A stretch of DNA of 17,756 nucleotides, taken from positions 1 to 17,756 of the forward strand of contig QMZJ01000008.1 of assembly GCA_003663115.1 (NCBI GenBank). Reading direction: 5' to 3'. Below, in pieces: positions 1-6,918 of this stretch (the first letter of the stretch is position 1; each line of letters begins with the position of its first letter). This DNA comes from Candidatus Altarchaeales archaeon (lineage in GTDB: Archaea; Altiarchaeota; Altiarchaeia; IMC4; QMZM01). A model generated the notes under the pieces. It was not told where the DNA came from. It made no database searches and worked only from the letters and a program-made list of their open reading frames with translations. The translations under genes were made by a program, and so were the position numbers.

Positions 1-15
1 TACATATCCAACAAA

Positions 16-576
16 ATGCTTCTTCCAGAACTCTCTGAGATATATCGATTGAGAAATAAATTTGGCATTACGCAGACGGAGCTGGCGAAGAGAGCGGGTG
101 TGAGTCAATCCCTGGTGGCTAGATTGGAGAGAGGAAGGGTAGATCCTCGCTATTCCAAGGTTGCCGGTATTTTCAGGGCACTGGACGAGCTTAGAGGCGG
201 GGGGATCCTCGCAAGGGAATTGATGACCCCAGAGGTGGTCGGCGTTCAACTGACAGATTCTATGGAAAGAGTAGCGGGGATTATGAAGAGGTATAATGTA
301 TCTCAGATGCCCGTCTTTGATGGAAAAAAGGTGGTCGGTTCGATCTCAGAGAGGGTTATTCTCGATGAGATAGCAAAGGGTGCCGATATGCGTGATTTCT
401 CTCACAGGAGTGTGGAGGAATTTATGGAGCACCCCTTCCCGATCGTGAGCATGAATACACCCCTAACAACGATCTCCTCTCTCCTGGAATGTAACACTGC
501 AATTCTCGTTATGGAACGCGGTGACATTAAGGGGATTATCACAAATGCGGACCTACTTAAGGTTGTACATCGATAA
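16..576 (+). CDS. HTH (XRE-type) transcriptional regulator with paired CBS domains
   Basis: 186 aa. Residues about 9-60 form an XRE/Cro-type helix-turn-helix: ITQTELAKRAGVSQSLVARL is the classic turn and recognition helix, followed by ERGRVDPRYSKV. Residues about 66-122 and 131-186 are two CBS motifs (ARELMTPEVV and VEEFMEHPFPIV openings, each with a GxI or GIIT strand near its end). Known for the family: archaeal HTH-CBS proteins are putative regulators whose CBS pair binds adenosyl ligands such as AMP, ATP or SAM. Inference: a ligand-sensing DNA-binding protein. The start follows an A-rich stretch only 15 bases from the window edge, so the promoter is outside. The gene ends 10 bases before the LeuC-type gene on the same strand, so they are probably co-transcribed. 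The effector and target genes cannot be read from the sequence. Confidence 0.88.
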   Translation: MLLPELSEIYRLRNKFGITQTELAKRAGVSQSLVARLERGRVDPRYSKVAGIFRALDELRGGGILARELMTPEVVGVQLTDSMERVAGIMKRYNVSQMPVFDGKKVVGSISERVILDEIAKGADMRDFSHRSVEEFMEHPFPIVSMNTPLTTISSLLECNTAILVMERGDIKGIITNADLLKVVHR

Positions 577-586
577 TTATTATAAA

Positions 587-1843
587 ATGGGCAAGACGAT
601 CTCCGAAAAGATTCTATCCGAACACTCGGGGGAGGACGCATATTCTGGGGATATCGTCATAGCAGAGGTTGACTTTGCGATGAGTCAGGATGGCACCACA
701 CCATTGGCCATAAGAGCCTTCAATGAGATGAAGACAAAGAGGGTATGGGATCCTGACAAGATAGCCTTCGTTATCGATCACTCGGCACCAAGCCCGAGTA
801 AAGAGGTTTCAAACCTTCATGGAATGATGCGGGATTTTGCACGGGAACAAAAGATAGAGAATTTTTATGATATTGGTTGCGGCGTATGCCATCAATTAAT
901 GCCAGAAAAGGGGCACGTTGTTCCGGGCGACCTGATAGTTGGAGCGGACTCCCATACCTGTACATATGGGGCCCTGGGGGCATTCTCAACCGGGATAGGG
1001 AGTACCGATATGGCAGCAGTCTTTTCTTCCGGTAGATTGTGGTTCAAAATCCCCGAGACAATAAAGCTTATAATTAATGGAAAATTGCCTGATGGTGTTT
1101 ATTCGAAGGATTTGATCCTGTACCTGATCGGAAGGATGACCGCGGATGGAGCAACCTACAAAGCAATAGAATTCACGGGCGAGGTAATTTCAGATTTAAG
1201 TATTGATGCAAGGATGACCATCAGCAATATGGCAATTGAGATGGGCGCCAAGGTCGGTTTGATCGATGTGGATAAAAAAACGCTGCAATGGGTAAAGAAG
1301 CACTCGGATAGAAGGTTCACGGTCGTAAAGAGCGATCCAGATGCCAGCTTTGCGGAGATCAGGGAATACGACATCTCGGATCTGGAGCCGCAGATAGCGA
1401 AACCGCACACGGTAGATAATACCTGTGATATCTCAGAGGTCGAGGGAACCCGAATAGATGAAGCATATATAGGTACATGCACCAATGGCAGACTCGAGGA
1501 CCTGAGGATCGCGGCAGGGATCCTGAGGGATAAAAAGGTAAGCAAAGACGTTCGCTTTATCGTAGCTCCGGCATCCAGGGATGTCTATCTGAGGGCAATG
1601 AACGATGGTGTAATCCAGACTTTATTAAAAGCGGGTGCTTCCATCGTAACCCCGGGCTGTGGACCATGCGTCGGAACCCATAATGGAATTCCGGCAGATA
1701 ACGAGAACGTAATCTCCACGGCCAACAGGAATTTCAAGGGCAGGATGGGGAACAACAGAGCATCTATCTATTTGGCCTCCCCGGCAACGGTGGCAGCCTC
1801 CGCAATTACGGGGGAGATAACAGATCCGAGGAGATTTCTATGA
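587..1843 (+). CDS. leuC: 3-isopropylmalate dehydratase / homoaconitase large subunit (LeuC/HacA type)
   Basis: 418 aa from the ATG at 587. An in-frame ATG at 521 lies inside the upstream gene and adds residues without family resemblance, so I reject it. Aconitase-superfamily features: the three [4Fe-4S] ligands are Cys298 (YIGTCTNGR) and Cys358/Cys361 (PGCGPCVG); GADSHTCTYGALGAFSTGIG is the substrate/cluster loop, and the end (NRNFKGRMGN, SPATVAASAITG) is typical. Length matches the archaeal LeuC/HacA large subunit. It would catalyse the dehydration-hydration isomerisation of isopropylmalate in leucine synthesis, or of homocitrate-type acids in 2-oxosuberate (coenzyme B) or lysine synthesis. 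I cannot choose between these from sequence alone. No small subunit (LeuD) lies beside it, so the partner must be encoded elsewhere, as in several methanogens. Confidence 0.9.
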   Translation: MGKTISEKILSEHSGEDAYSGDIVIAEVDFAMSQDGTTPLAIRAFNEMKTKRVWDPDKIAFVIDHSAPSPSKEVSNLHGMMRDFAREQKIENFYDIGCGVCHQLMPEKGHVVPGDLIVGADSHTCTYGALGAFSTGIGSTDMAAVFSSGRLWFKIPETIKLIINGKLPDGVYSKDLILYLIGRMTADGATYKAIEFTGEVISDLSIDARMTISNMAIEMGAKVGLIDVDKKTLQWVKKHSDRRFTVVKSDPDASFAEIREYDISDLEPQIAKPHTVDNTCDISEVEGTRIDEAYIGTCTNGRLEDLRIAAGILRDKKVSKDVRFIVAPASRDVYLRAMNDGVIQTLLKAGASIVTPGCGPCVGTHNGIPADNENVISTANRNFKGRMGNNRASIYLASPATVAASAITGEITDPRRFL

Positions 1844-1874
1844 TTCCGGCGACATTATTCTATATCTACTATAG

Positions 1875-2819
1875 ATGAAAGATATGAAAGCGTATGGACC
1901 CGTTCCTTCGAGACGATTGGGGAAGAGTCTTGGAATAAATAACATCCCCCCAAAGGTATGTAGCTATTCTTGCGTTTATTGCCAGCTTGGAACCACGATA
2001 AGGACATATATAGAGAGAAGGGAATTCTACGGGGTTGAAGCAATAATTAAAGACGTTAATAGAAAGGTAAAAGAGGCCAAGAAGAATAAAGAGATCATAG
2101 ACTATCTGAGCTTTGTCCCGGATGGGGAACCGACCCTGGACATCAATTTGGGGAGAGAGATTGAGCTTTTAAGGTCATTGAGGATTAAAATTGCGGTGAT
2201 CACGAATGCCTCTCTCATCTGGAGGGAGGATGTTGGAGATGACCTACTGGGGGCGGATTGGGTCTCCCTCAAGGTCGATGCCATAAGTGAAAAAATCTGG
2301 CATAGAATTAATAGACCCCACAGGTCCCTGAGGCTTGAGAAGATCTTAGATGGAATGCTAGAATTTGCCAGGGTCTTTGGGGGGGAGCTTACAACAGAAA
2401 CCATGTTAATTCGAGGAATTAACGATAATGATAGAGAGATTGGAGAGATAGCTGACTTTCTCTCAGAGTTAAAACCAGACAGGGCATATATCTCCATCCC
2501 GACCAGACCGCCGGCAAGAAGGGATATAATGCCGGCATCAGAAGAGAAGATTAATATGGCATACCAGATCCTTAGTAATAAATTATCTAACGTAGAATAT
2601 CTAATCGGTTATGAGGGAAATGCCTTTGCATTTACCGGAGATGTTGAGGAGGACCTACTCGGCATTACATCGGTGCATCCAATGAGAGAGGAGGCCGTTA
2701 GAGAATTTTTATCCAAGACCCGTTCCGATTGGAGTATTATCGAGAGATTGATCGAGGAGAATAAGCTCATAGAGACGGAATACGGGGGAAAGAGATTCTA
2801 CATGAGGAGGTTATTTTAG
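1875..2819 (+). CDS. Radical SAM protein, COG0731-like, with C-terminal winged-helix-like tail
   Basis: 314 aa. CSYSCVYCQLG gives the radical SAM CxxxCxxC cluster ligands Cys29, Cys33 and Cys36, which bind a [4Fe-4S] cluster and S-adenosylmethionine. The N-terminal GPVPSRRLGKSLGINNIPPK is characteristic of the COG0731 group, relatives of the wyosine-synthesis enzyme Taw1/TYW1. Later barrel strands include LSFVPDGEPTLD, ITNASL and SLKVDA. The last ~50 residues (EEAVREFLSKTRSDWSIIER onward) look like a small winged-helix or substrate-recognition domain. The gene starts 31 bases after leuC with an AT-rich stretch (TATATCTACTATAG) just before it, so it could have its own start or be read through. 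An alternative ATG at 1884 gives a protein shorter by three residues. The substrate is unknown; a full Taw1 assignment is not supported because the length and C-terminus differ. Confidence 0.82.
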   Translation: MKDMKAYGPVPSRRLGKSLGINNIPPKVCSYSCVYCQLGTTIRTYIERREFYGVEAIIKDVNRKVKEAKKNKEIIDYLSFVPDGEPTLDINLGREIELLRSLRIKIAVITNASLIWREDVGDDLLGADWVSLKVDAISEKIWHRINRPHRSLRLEKILDGMLEFARVFGGELTTETMLIRGINDNDREIGEIADFLSELKPDRAYISIPTRPPARRDIMPASEEKINMAYQILSNKLSNVEYLIGYEGNAFAFTGDVEEDLLGITSVHPMREEAVREFLSKTRSDWSIIERLIEENKLIETEYGGKRFYMRRLF

Positions 2820-2837
2820 GGTTATACTATCCTTTTT

Positions 2838-2858
2838 CCGGCATCTGGACCGGGTTTT
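2838..2858 (+). terminator. Possible terminator in the convergent gap
   Basis: In the short gap after the radical SAM gene, CCGG (2838-2841) can pair with CCGG (2850-2853) over an 8-base loop, followed by GTTTTA and preceded by a T run. It lies where the plus-strand gene and the minus-strand PPOX pseudogene converge. The stem is short, so this is tentative. Confidence 0.25.
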
Positions 2859-3218
2859 ATTGTATAGATTCGGTCACTATCACCTCAACAACTCCCCTCG
2901 GACATCTATTCTTCTTTTTCAGCATAAATTCCCTGCCTCTCTCATAGACGGGACCCTTAGAATGGTGGATTGCATTCCCCTTAATTAATCTTATAGGCTT
3001 CCTCGGTATCGGGATCCAGAAGGATAAACAAATCTTCTTATTCTGTAATTCATTTTCCTTTGTTGCTCGCGTGAAATTACCCAGGGGGATAAGCCCGTCC
3101 ACATCGAGAATCTTTTTCCAGAAGATCGGGACAACATTGGGTTTCTATCTCTATCTGCCGTTCCAAGGGAAACCAATTTGGAATTCTCAAACAGCTCTTT
3201 AACTCTAAGGGGCATCAT
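2857..3218 (-). pseudogene. Pyridoxamine 5'-phosphate oxidase-fold (FMN-binding) protein, frameshifted
   Basis: Two overlapping minus-strand reading frames together make one ~120-residue PPOX/FMN-binding split-barrel protein. The first frame (from 3218) gives MMPLRVKELFENSKLVSLGT then ADRDRNP. The second continues as WKKILDVDGLIPLGNFTRAT and ends at 2857 with VIVTESIQ. The family motif PNVVPI is restored if one base is added in the codon after RNP: the plus strand reads ACAACATTGGG near 3131-3141 where ACAACATTTGGG would keep the frame. Family members bind FMN or F420-like cofactors and are often ~120-150 aa. The gene keeps a good promoter (palindromic TATA pair at 3232-3249) and an otherwise open frame, so the lesion is recent or a sequencing/assembly error. 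Its start could also be the second ATG at 3215. Confidence 0.8.
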
Positions 3219-3231
3219 ACTTATTAAGTAG

Positions 3232-3249
3232 ATTTATAGTCCTATAAAT
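3232..3249. promoter_or_regulatory. Palindromic divergent promoter (two TATA boxes)
   Basis: ATTTATAG (3232-3239) and CTATAAAT (3242-3249) are perfect 8-bp inverted repeats separated by two bases. Read on plus, the TATA-like half is about 31 bases before the MBL gene start (3267). Read on minus, it is about 28 bases before the PPOX start (3218). Both distances fit archaeal TATA boxes with short or no leaders, so one palindrome probably serves both genes. Confidence 0.6.
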
Positions 3250-3266
3250 TCAATAGGTAACCAAGA

Positions 3267-3905
3267 ATGAAGATTACTCTGATCTACGACAACGAGGCCT
3301 ACAGGGAGGGTCTTAAAGCCGATTGGGGTTTCTCCTGTCTCGTGGAGGTAGAAAATCAGCCGAGGATTCTCTTTGATACTGGTGCTAATGGCAAGATACT
3401 TCTTGAAAATATGAAAAAGCTTAATATCAAACCTGAAGGTATCGATGAGATATTTATATCTCACTCCCACTGGGATCATACCGGGGGGCTCCCCGACCTT
3501 CTTAAGATAAACCCGGATGTTACAGTCTATTCCCCGTCATCCTACCGACCTCCAAAGGCAAAAAAGATCGTGAATATTGAAAAAGCGATGCGGATTCATG
3601 GAAGTATCTTTTCCACCGGAGAATTAATGGGGATAGAACAATCTCTCGTAGTTAATACGGACAGGGGATTGGTCGTTATCGATGGCTGCTCCCATCCCGG
3701 GGTGGGGAATATTCTTCGGACAGCGTCGCAGTTCGGAAGGGTTTACGCCTTAATTGGAGGCCTGCATGGCTTTAGAGAATTTGCTCTGCTCAATGACCTG
3801 GGGCTGGTCTGCCCCTGCCACTGCACACAGCACATATCTGAGATAAAGAGGTTGTATCCCGATAAATACGTTGAGGGCGGAGCGGGCAGGGTAATTGAGC
3901 TATAG
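3267..3905 (+). CDS. MBL-fold metallohydrolase, COG1237 type
   Basis: 212 aa. The metallo-beta-lactamase signature HSHWDH (residues 66-71) supplies metal ligands. Further family marks are LFDTGA (35-40), IDGCSHPGVGNI with His143, GGLHG (164-168), and CPCHCTQH (182-189). The order 'CSHxG ... GGxH ... HCT ... GAG' is that of COG1237, which includes the M. jannaschii enzyme making the ribofuranosyl-aminobenzene precursor of methanopterin. This protein is shorter than that enzyme and a methanopterin role is only a possibility. AGGT at 3255-3258 may be its ribosome-binding site. It stands three bases before the HIT gene, so the two are probably one operon, and is divergent from the PPOX pseudogene. 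Confidence 0.85.
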   Translation: MKITLIYDNEAYREGLKADWGFSCLVEVENQPRILFDTGANGKILLENMKKLNIKPEGIDEIFISHSHWDHTGGLPDLLKINPDVTVYSPSSYRPPKAKKIVNIEKAMRIHGSIFSTGELMGIEQSLVVNTDRGLVVIDGCSHPGVGNILRTASQFGRVYALIGGLHGFREFALLNDLGLVCPCHCTQHISEIKRLYPDKYVEGGAGRVIEL

Positions 3906-3908
3906 GAA

Positions 3909-4316
3909 ATGAAGATGGAAGAATCTAAATGTATATTATGCAAGATCGCTCGAGGAGAGGCAAAATCATGGAAGATCTATGAGGACGATTTTTCTCTGGG
4001 TATACTGGATATAAATCCCTGTGCGGAGGGTCATTGCTTAGTGGTTCCGAAAAAGCATGTAGTTAGGTTTTATGAGATGGAGGACGAAGAATTATCAAGG
4101 TTATTTCATGCAGTAAAGATTGTTGCAAACAAGATCAAGAGTGCTATTAATCCGGATTTCGTTTGTATCTTCATCCGCGGGGGGAGGATATCCCATCTTC
4201 ACGTGGCCGTTTTTCCCTCTATGAAGAATGACTCCCTGAGCGGGTTCCCCCAGAGCAGCTTTGAAAAGGTTACAGTCAATTTAGATGATGTGGCGGAAAG
4301 AATCAGGAATGCATAA
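3909..4316 (+). CDS. HIT-family protein with altered histidine triad
   Basis: 135 aa, the usual size for a Hint/HIT nucleotide-binding protein. The N-terminus CILCKIARGE has Cys8 and Cys11 of the CxxC zinc site, and GHCLVVPKKH is the conserved strand and helix. The triad region is SHLHVAVFP (residues 95-103): His96 and His98 are present but the third triad position is Ala100, where the family pattern is H-x-H-x-H. The usual AGQ-x-V stretch before the triad is also shortened. His98 lines up with the catalytic histidine that forms the nucleotidyl intermediate, so activity may survive but be altered. HIT proteins hydrolyse AMP-linked or related phosphoramidates and dinucleotides. An internal ATG at 3915 is possible. 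It follows the MBL gene by three bases. Confidence 0.87.
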   Translation: MKMEESKCILCKIARGEAKSWKIYEDDFSLGILDINPCAEGHCLVVPKKHVVRFYEMEDEELSRLFHAVKIVANKIKSAINPDFVCIFIRGGRISHLHVAVFPSMKNDSLSGFPQSSFEKVTVNLDDVAERIRNA

Positions 4317-4372
4317 TCTAATAACCTCTCAACCACTGGATTTTCTCCATTTGATATGTAAGTTGCTTCACC

Positions 4373-4395
4373 TTTCTTTTTCATTTTTATTTCTC
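4373..4395 (+). terminator. T-rich archaeal-type terminator
   Basis: A pyrimidine tract (CTTTCTTTTTCATTTTTATT region) follows the HIT gene by about 55 bases with no obvious stem. Runs of T of this sort terminate archaeal RNA polymerase. It lies before the promoter of the next operon. Confidence 0.45.
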
Positions 4396-4400
4396 TCAAT

Positions 4401-4428
4401 TTATAATTAATTAAATTCATATAGAGGA
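4401..4428 (+). promoter_or_regulatory. TATA-like box and Shine-Dalgarno for the CoaC-like operon
   Basis: TTATAATTAATTAAA (4401-4415) is the AT-rich TATA-like element and GAGGA (4424-4428) sits six bases before the ATG at 4435, a well-placed ribosome-binding site. This decides the start of the flavoprotein gene and marks the beginning of a new transcription unit. Confidence 0.5.
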
Positions 4429-4434
4429 CACAGA

Positions 4435-4977
4435 ATGGCGACTCATAGGAAAATTGTTCTGGGGATCTGTGGAAGTGTTGCCGCGATTGAGACACCAAGG
4501 GTCGTGAGGGAATTATCCCGTAGGGGCATAGATGTCGAGTGCGTGATGACAAGATCCTCTAAAAGAATAATCCACCCCGATGTTCTGGAGTGGGCATCGG
4601 GCAACAAGGCAATAACGAGGTTAACGGCTAATTTAGAACATGTAAGGCTGTGCGGCGTTCGGGGCGAGGCCTCCCTGATGATGATATGCCCGGTAACCGC
4701 AAATACCATATCGAAGATCGCCAATGGTATAGGCGACACCCCAGTCACAGCATTTGCGACAACTGCTATTGGCTCTAAGATTCCATTAATTTTGGTACCC
4801 GCAATGCACCTCTCCATGTACGAAAACCCATTCGTTGTAGATAACATAAAGAGACTCAAGGATAATGGTGTGAAGTTTATCGAACCGAGGATCGAGGAGA
4901 ACACGGCCAAATTGGCAAACATCGATGAGATAGTAGATGAGGTCCTAAATGTAATAGAAAATGAACCTGACGCTTAA
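4435..4977 (+). CDS. Flavoprotein of the phosphopantothenoylcysteine decarboxylase (CoaC) family, stand-alone
   Basis: 180 aa. Begins with the flavoprotein strand IVLGICGSVAAIETPRVVRE. EHVRL carries His69, which lines up with the catalytic histidine of CoaC/Dfp. CPVTANTISKIANGIGDTP (85-103) is the FMN-binding PxTANT loop. VPAMHLSMYENP (121-132) is the substrate-recognition motif, with His125 where bacterial Dfp has Asn. Only the decarboxylase half is present; the CoaB synthetase half of fused CoaBC is missing. It may therefore be a stand-alone CoaC or a relative acting on another substrate (archaeoflavoprotein, dihydromethanopterin reductase or UbiX-like proteins share this fold). It overlaps the AMMECR1 gene by 17 bases, so the two are translationally linked. 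Confidence 0.8.
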   Translation: MATHRKIVLGICGSVAAIETPRVVRELSRRGIDVECVMTRSSKRIIHPDVLEWASGNKAITRLTANLEHVRLCGVRGEASLMMICPVTANTISKIANGIGDTPVTAFATTAIGSKIPLILVPAMHLSMYENPFVVDNIKRLKDNGVKFIEPRIEENTAKLANIDEIVDEVLNVIENEPDA

Positions 4978-5572
4978 AGAGGGCAGTTTCCTGGTAAGAT
5001 TCGCCAGAGAGGAGATAAAGGCTCACTTCGAGGGCAAGGAACCGGAGATACCGGAGGGTATGGAGGAGCTCATGTCGAGAAAGTCTGGTATATTTATTAA
5101 ACTGAACAGATATCCGAGCCATAGTCTAAGGGGGTGCTTTGGTTACACGGAGGGCATTATGCCCCTTGGCAGCGCACTGAGAGATATCTCTATATATGCT
5201 GCATTCAGGGATCATAGATTTCACCCCCTTAGAAAGAGCGAATTGAATACGACGGTTATAGAGGTTTCCATACTCTCGGAACCGGAGCTCATCCACGTAG
5301 AGAATCCGGAGGAATATCCCGGGAAAATAAAAATAGGCAGGGATGGCTTGATTGCGGAGAAGGATTCCCTTAAGGGTGTCCTATTGCCCCAGATGCCGAT
5401 CGAATTCAGATGGAACCCGAAGGAGTTTCTATCTCATACCTGCATGATGGCCGGTTTAGAGCCAGGCGCTTGGCATTGTCCGGACATAAAAATTTATAAA
5501 TTTAGTGCACAAATATTTGCAGAGGAGGAACCGAATGGAAAGATCATCAGAAGAAAACTTAGGGTTAGATAA
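4961..5572 (+). CDS. AMMECR1 family protein
   Basis: 203 aa. The family hallmark LRGCFGY is at residues 56-62, followed by LGSALRDISIYAAFRDHRF and HPLRKSEL, then VEVSILSEPE and LKGVLLPQMPIEFRWNPKEF. This covers essentially the whole AMMECR1 domain (TIGR00296-like) with no fusion to a MEMO domain. Biochemical function is unknown; the conserved Cys59 in RGC and nearby residues suggest an enzyme or ligand-binding site. The ATG at 4961 lies inside the end of the CoaC-like gene, and its own 3' end overlaps or abuts glyA, giving a three-gene, tightly coupled operon. Family members commonly occur beside radical SAM or MEMO genes; here the link is to flavoprotein and one-carbon genes. Confidence 0.9.
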   Translation: MNLTLKEGSFLVRFAREEIKAHFEGKEPEIPEGMEELMSRKSGIFIKLNRYPSHSLRGCFGYTEGIMPLGSALRDISIYAAFRDHRFHPLRKSELNTTVIEVSILSEPELIHVENPEEYPGKIKIGRDGLIAEKDSLKGVLLPQMPIEFRWNPKEFLSHTCMMAGLEPGAWHCPDIKIYKFSAQIFAEEEPNGKIIRRKLRVR

Positions 5573-6872
5573 AATGGATTACTACAGAGAGTTGTTTGAT
5601 CTTATTGAAAAACAGCATAAATGGAGGGGGAGTTGCATAAATCTGATAGCATCTGAGAATGTAACCTCACCAGCGGTAAGGGAGGCGATCGTCTCCGATT
5701 TTGGGCACAGATACGCAGAGGGTCTTTTGGGAGGTAGGAGCAATGGCATACAGTTATTTGACAGATTCTATCAGGGCACAAGATATTTTGACGGGATTGA
5801 GGCAATAGCAATGAAGCTGGCCGAGGACCTCTTCGGGGCAGAACACGCAAATGTTGTCCCGGTTTCTGGGGCCATCGCAAATCTTACCGTTTATAATGCA
5901 TTAACTCATTATGGAGATAAAATCTCTGGTCTAAGGGTGGAGGCCGGTGGGCATATAAGCCATACCCATGTGAGCTGTGCCGGTGTTATCGGCCTAAAAG
6001 ATGTTCCCTATGCCTTTGACGAGAGGGAGATGAACATAGATGTAGATAGATCCAGGGAGACACTCCTGAAAGAAAAGCCGAGGATCATGATGCTCGGCGC
6101 AAGCGTGTTCTTATTCCCCCACCCGATCAGGGAGTTGAGAGAGGTCGCAGATGAGATAAATGCAAAGATAGTTTATGATGGCGCCCACGTACTGGGTCTG
6201 ATTGCGGGGGGGAGATTTCAGGATCCATTCAGAGAGGGAGCAGATGTATTCACAACCTCAACACACAAGACCTTTCCGGGGCCCCAGGGGGGCATGATTC
6301 TCTGTAAAAATGAGCTCGCTAGTAAGATAGACAATTCGGCATTCCCGGGGTTGACGAGTAATCACCATCTCCATCATGTTGCCGGATTGGCTGTGGCCTT
6401 GGTAGAGATGCAAAAATTTGGAAGGGAATATGCCGATCAGATAATTAGGAACTCTAAGGCCCTGGCACAGGCAATGTATGAGCTCGGTTTTAGTGTTCTT
6501 TGTGAACACAAGGACTTTACGGAGTCTCATCAGGTATTGGTGGATGTTAGCAGTATTGGTGGCGGTGATAGAGTAGCCAACGACTGTGAAAAGGCAAATA
6601 TAATCCTAAATAAAAACCTCTTACCGTGGGACTCTTTAAAGGATGCGGGAAATCCCTCCGGAATCAGGATCGGCGTTCCGGAGGTTACTCATATTGGGAT
6701 GAAGGAGTCGGAGATGAATGAGATCGCGGAATTTCTGAAGAGGGTTGTAATAGAGAAGGAAAAACCGGAAAGGGTCAAAAAAGATGTGATAGAGTTTATG
6801 AAAGACTACAACAAGGTCCACTACTGCTTCGAATCAGAGTTGGGGGCGTATGAGAATATAAGGTTTAAATAG
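5535..6872 (+). CDS. glyA: Serine hydroxymethyltransferase
   Basis: 445 aa from the ATG at 5535. Interconverts serine and glycine using PLP and a pterin one-carbon carrier (tetrahydrofolate, or tetrahydromethanopterin in many archaea). Visible features: NLIASENVTSPAVREA at the N-terminus, YAEGLLGGR, the PLP lysine in TSTHKTFPGPQGG (Lys245), and SGIRIGVPEVTHIGM near the end. Start choice: GAGGAGG (5522-5528) is an ideal ribosome-binding site for 5535, which overlaps the AMMECR1 end. An ATG at 5574, one base after that stop codon, gives a 432-residue protein closer in N-terminal length to characterised archaeal GlyA. Both are possible; PLP lysine becomes 232 in the shorter form. The family has a few other archaeal clades but the match is clear. 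Confidence 0.93.
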   Translation: MERSSEENLGLDKMDYYRELFDLIEKQHKWRGSCINLIASENVTSPAVREAIVSDFGHRYAEGLLGGRSNGIQLFDRFYQGTRYFDGIEAIAMKLAEDLFGAEHANVVPVSGAIANLTVYNALTHYGDKISGLRVEAGGHISHTHVSCAGVIGLKDVPYAFDEREMNIDVDRSRETLLKEKPRIMMLGASVFLFPHPIRELREVADEINAKIVYDGAHVLGLIAGGRFQDPFREGADVFTTSTHKTFPGPQGGMILCKNELASKIDNSAFPGLTSNHHLHHVAGLAVALVEMQKFGREYADQIIRNSKALAQAMYELGFSVLCEHKDFTESHQVLVDVSSIGGGDRVANDCEKANIILNKNLLPWDSLKDAGNPSGIRIGVPEVTHIGMKESEMNEIAEFLKRVVIEKEKPERVKKDVIEFMKDYNKVHYCFESELGAYENIRFK

Positions 6873-6877
6873 CCCGG

Positions 6878-6912
6878 TATTTATGCGTTGACTCTACATA
6901 ATGTAAAGGTGG
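6878..6912 (+). promoter_or_regulatory. Promoter and ribosome-binding site of the secreted-protein gene
   Basis: GTATTTATG (about 6877-6885) resembles a TATA box, ~34-40 bases before the ATG at 6919. GGTGG (6908-6912) is a Shine-Dalgarno-like site spaced six bases from 6919; it directly abuts a TTG at 6913, which argues against that earlier start. Confidence 0.35.
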
Positions 6913-6918
6913 TTGCGT

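Noticed and set aside
521..586. Extended N-terminus of the LeuC-type protein
   Set aside because: Overlaps the HTH-CBS gene by 56 bases and the extra residues do not look like the family N-terminus.
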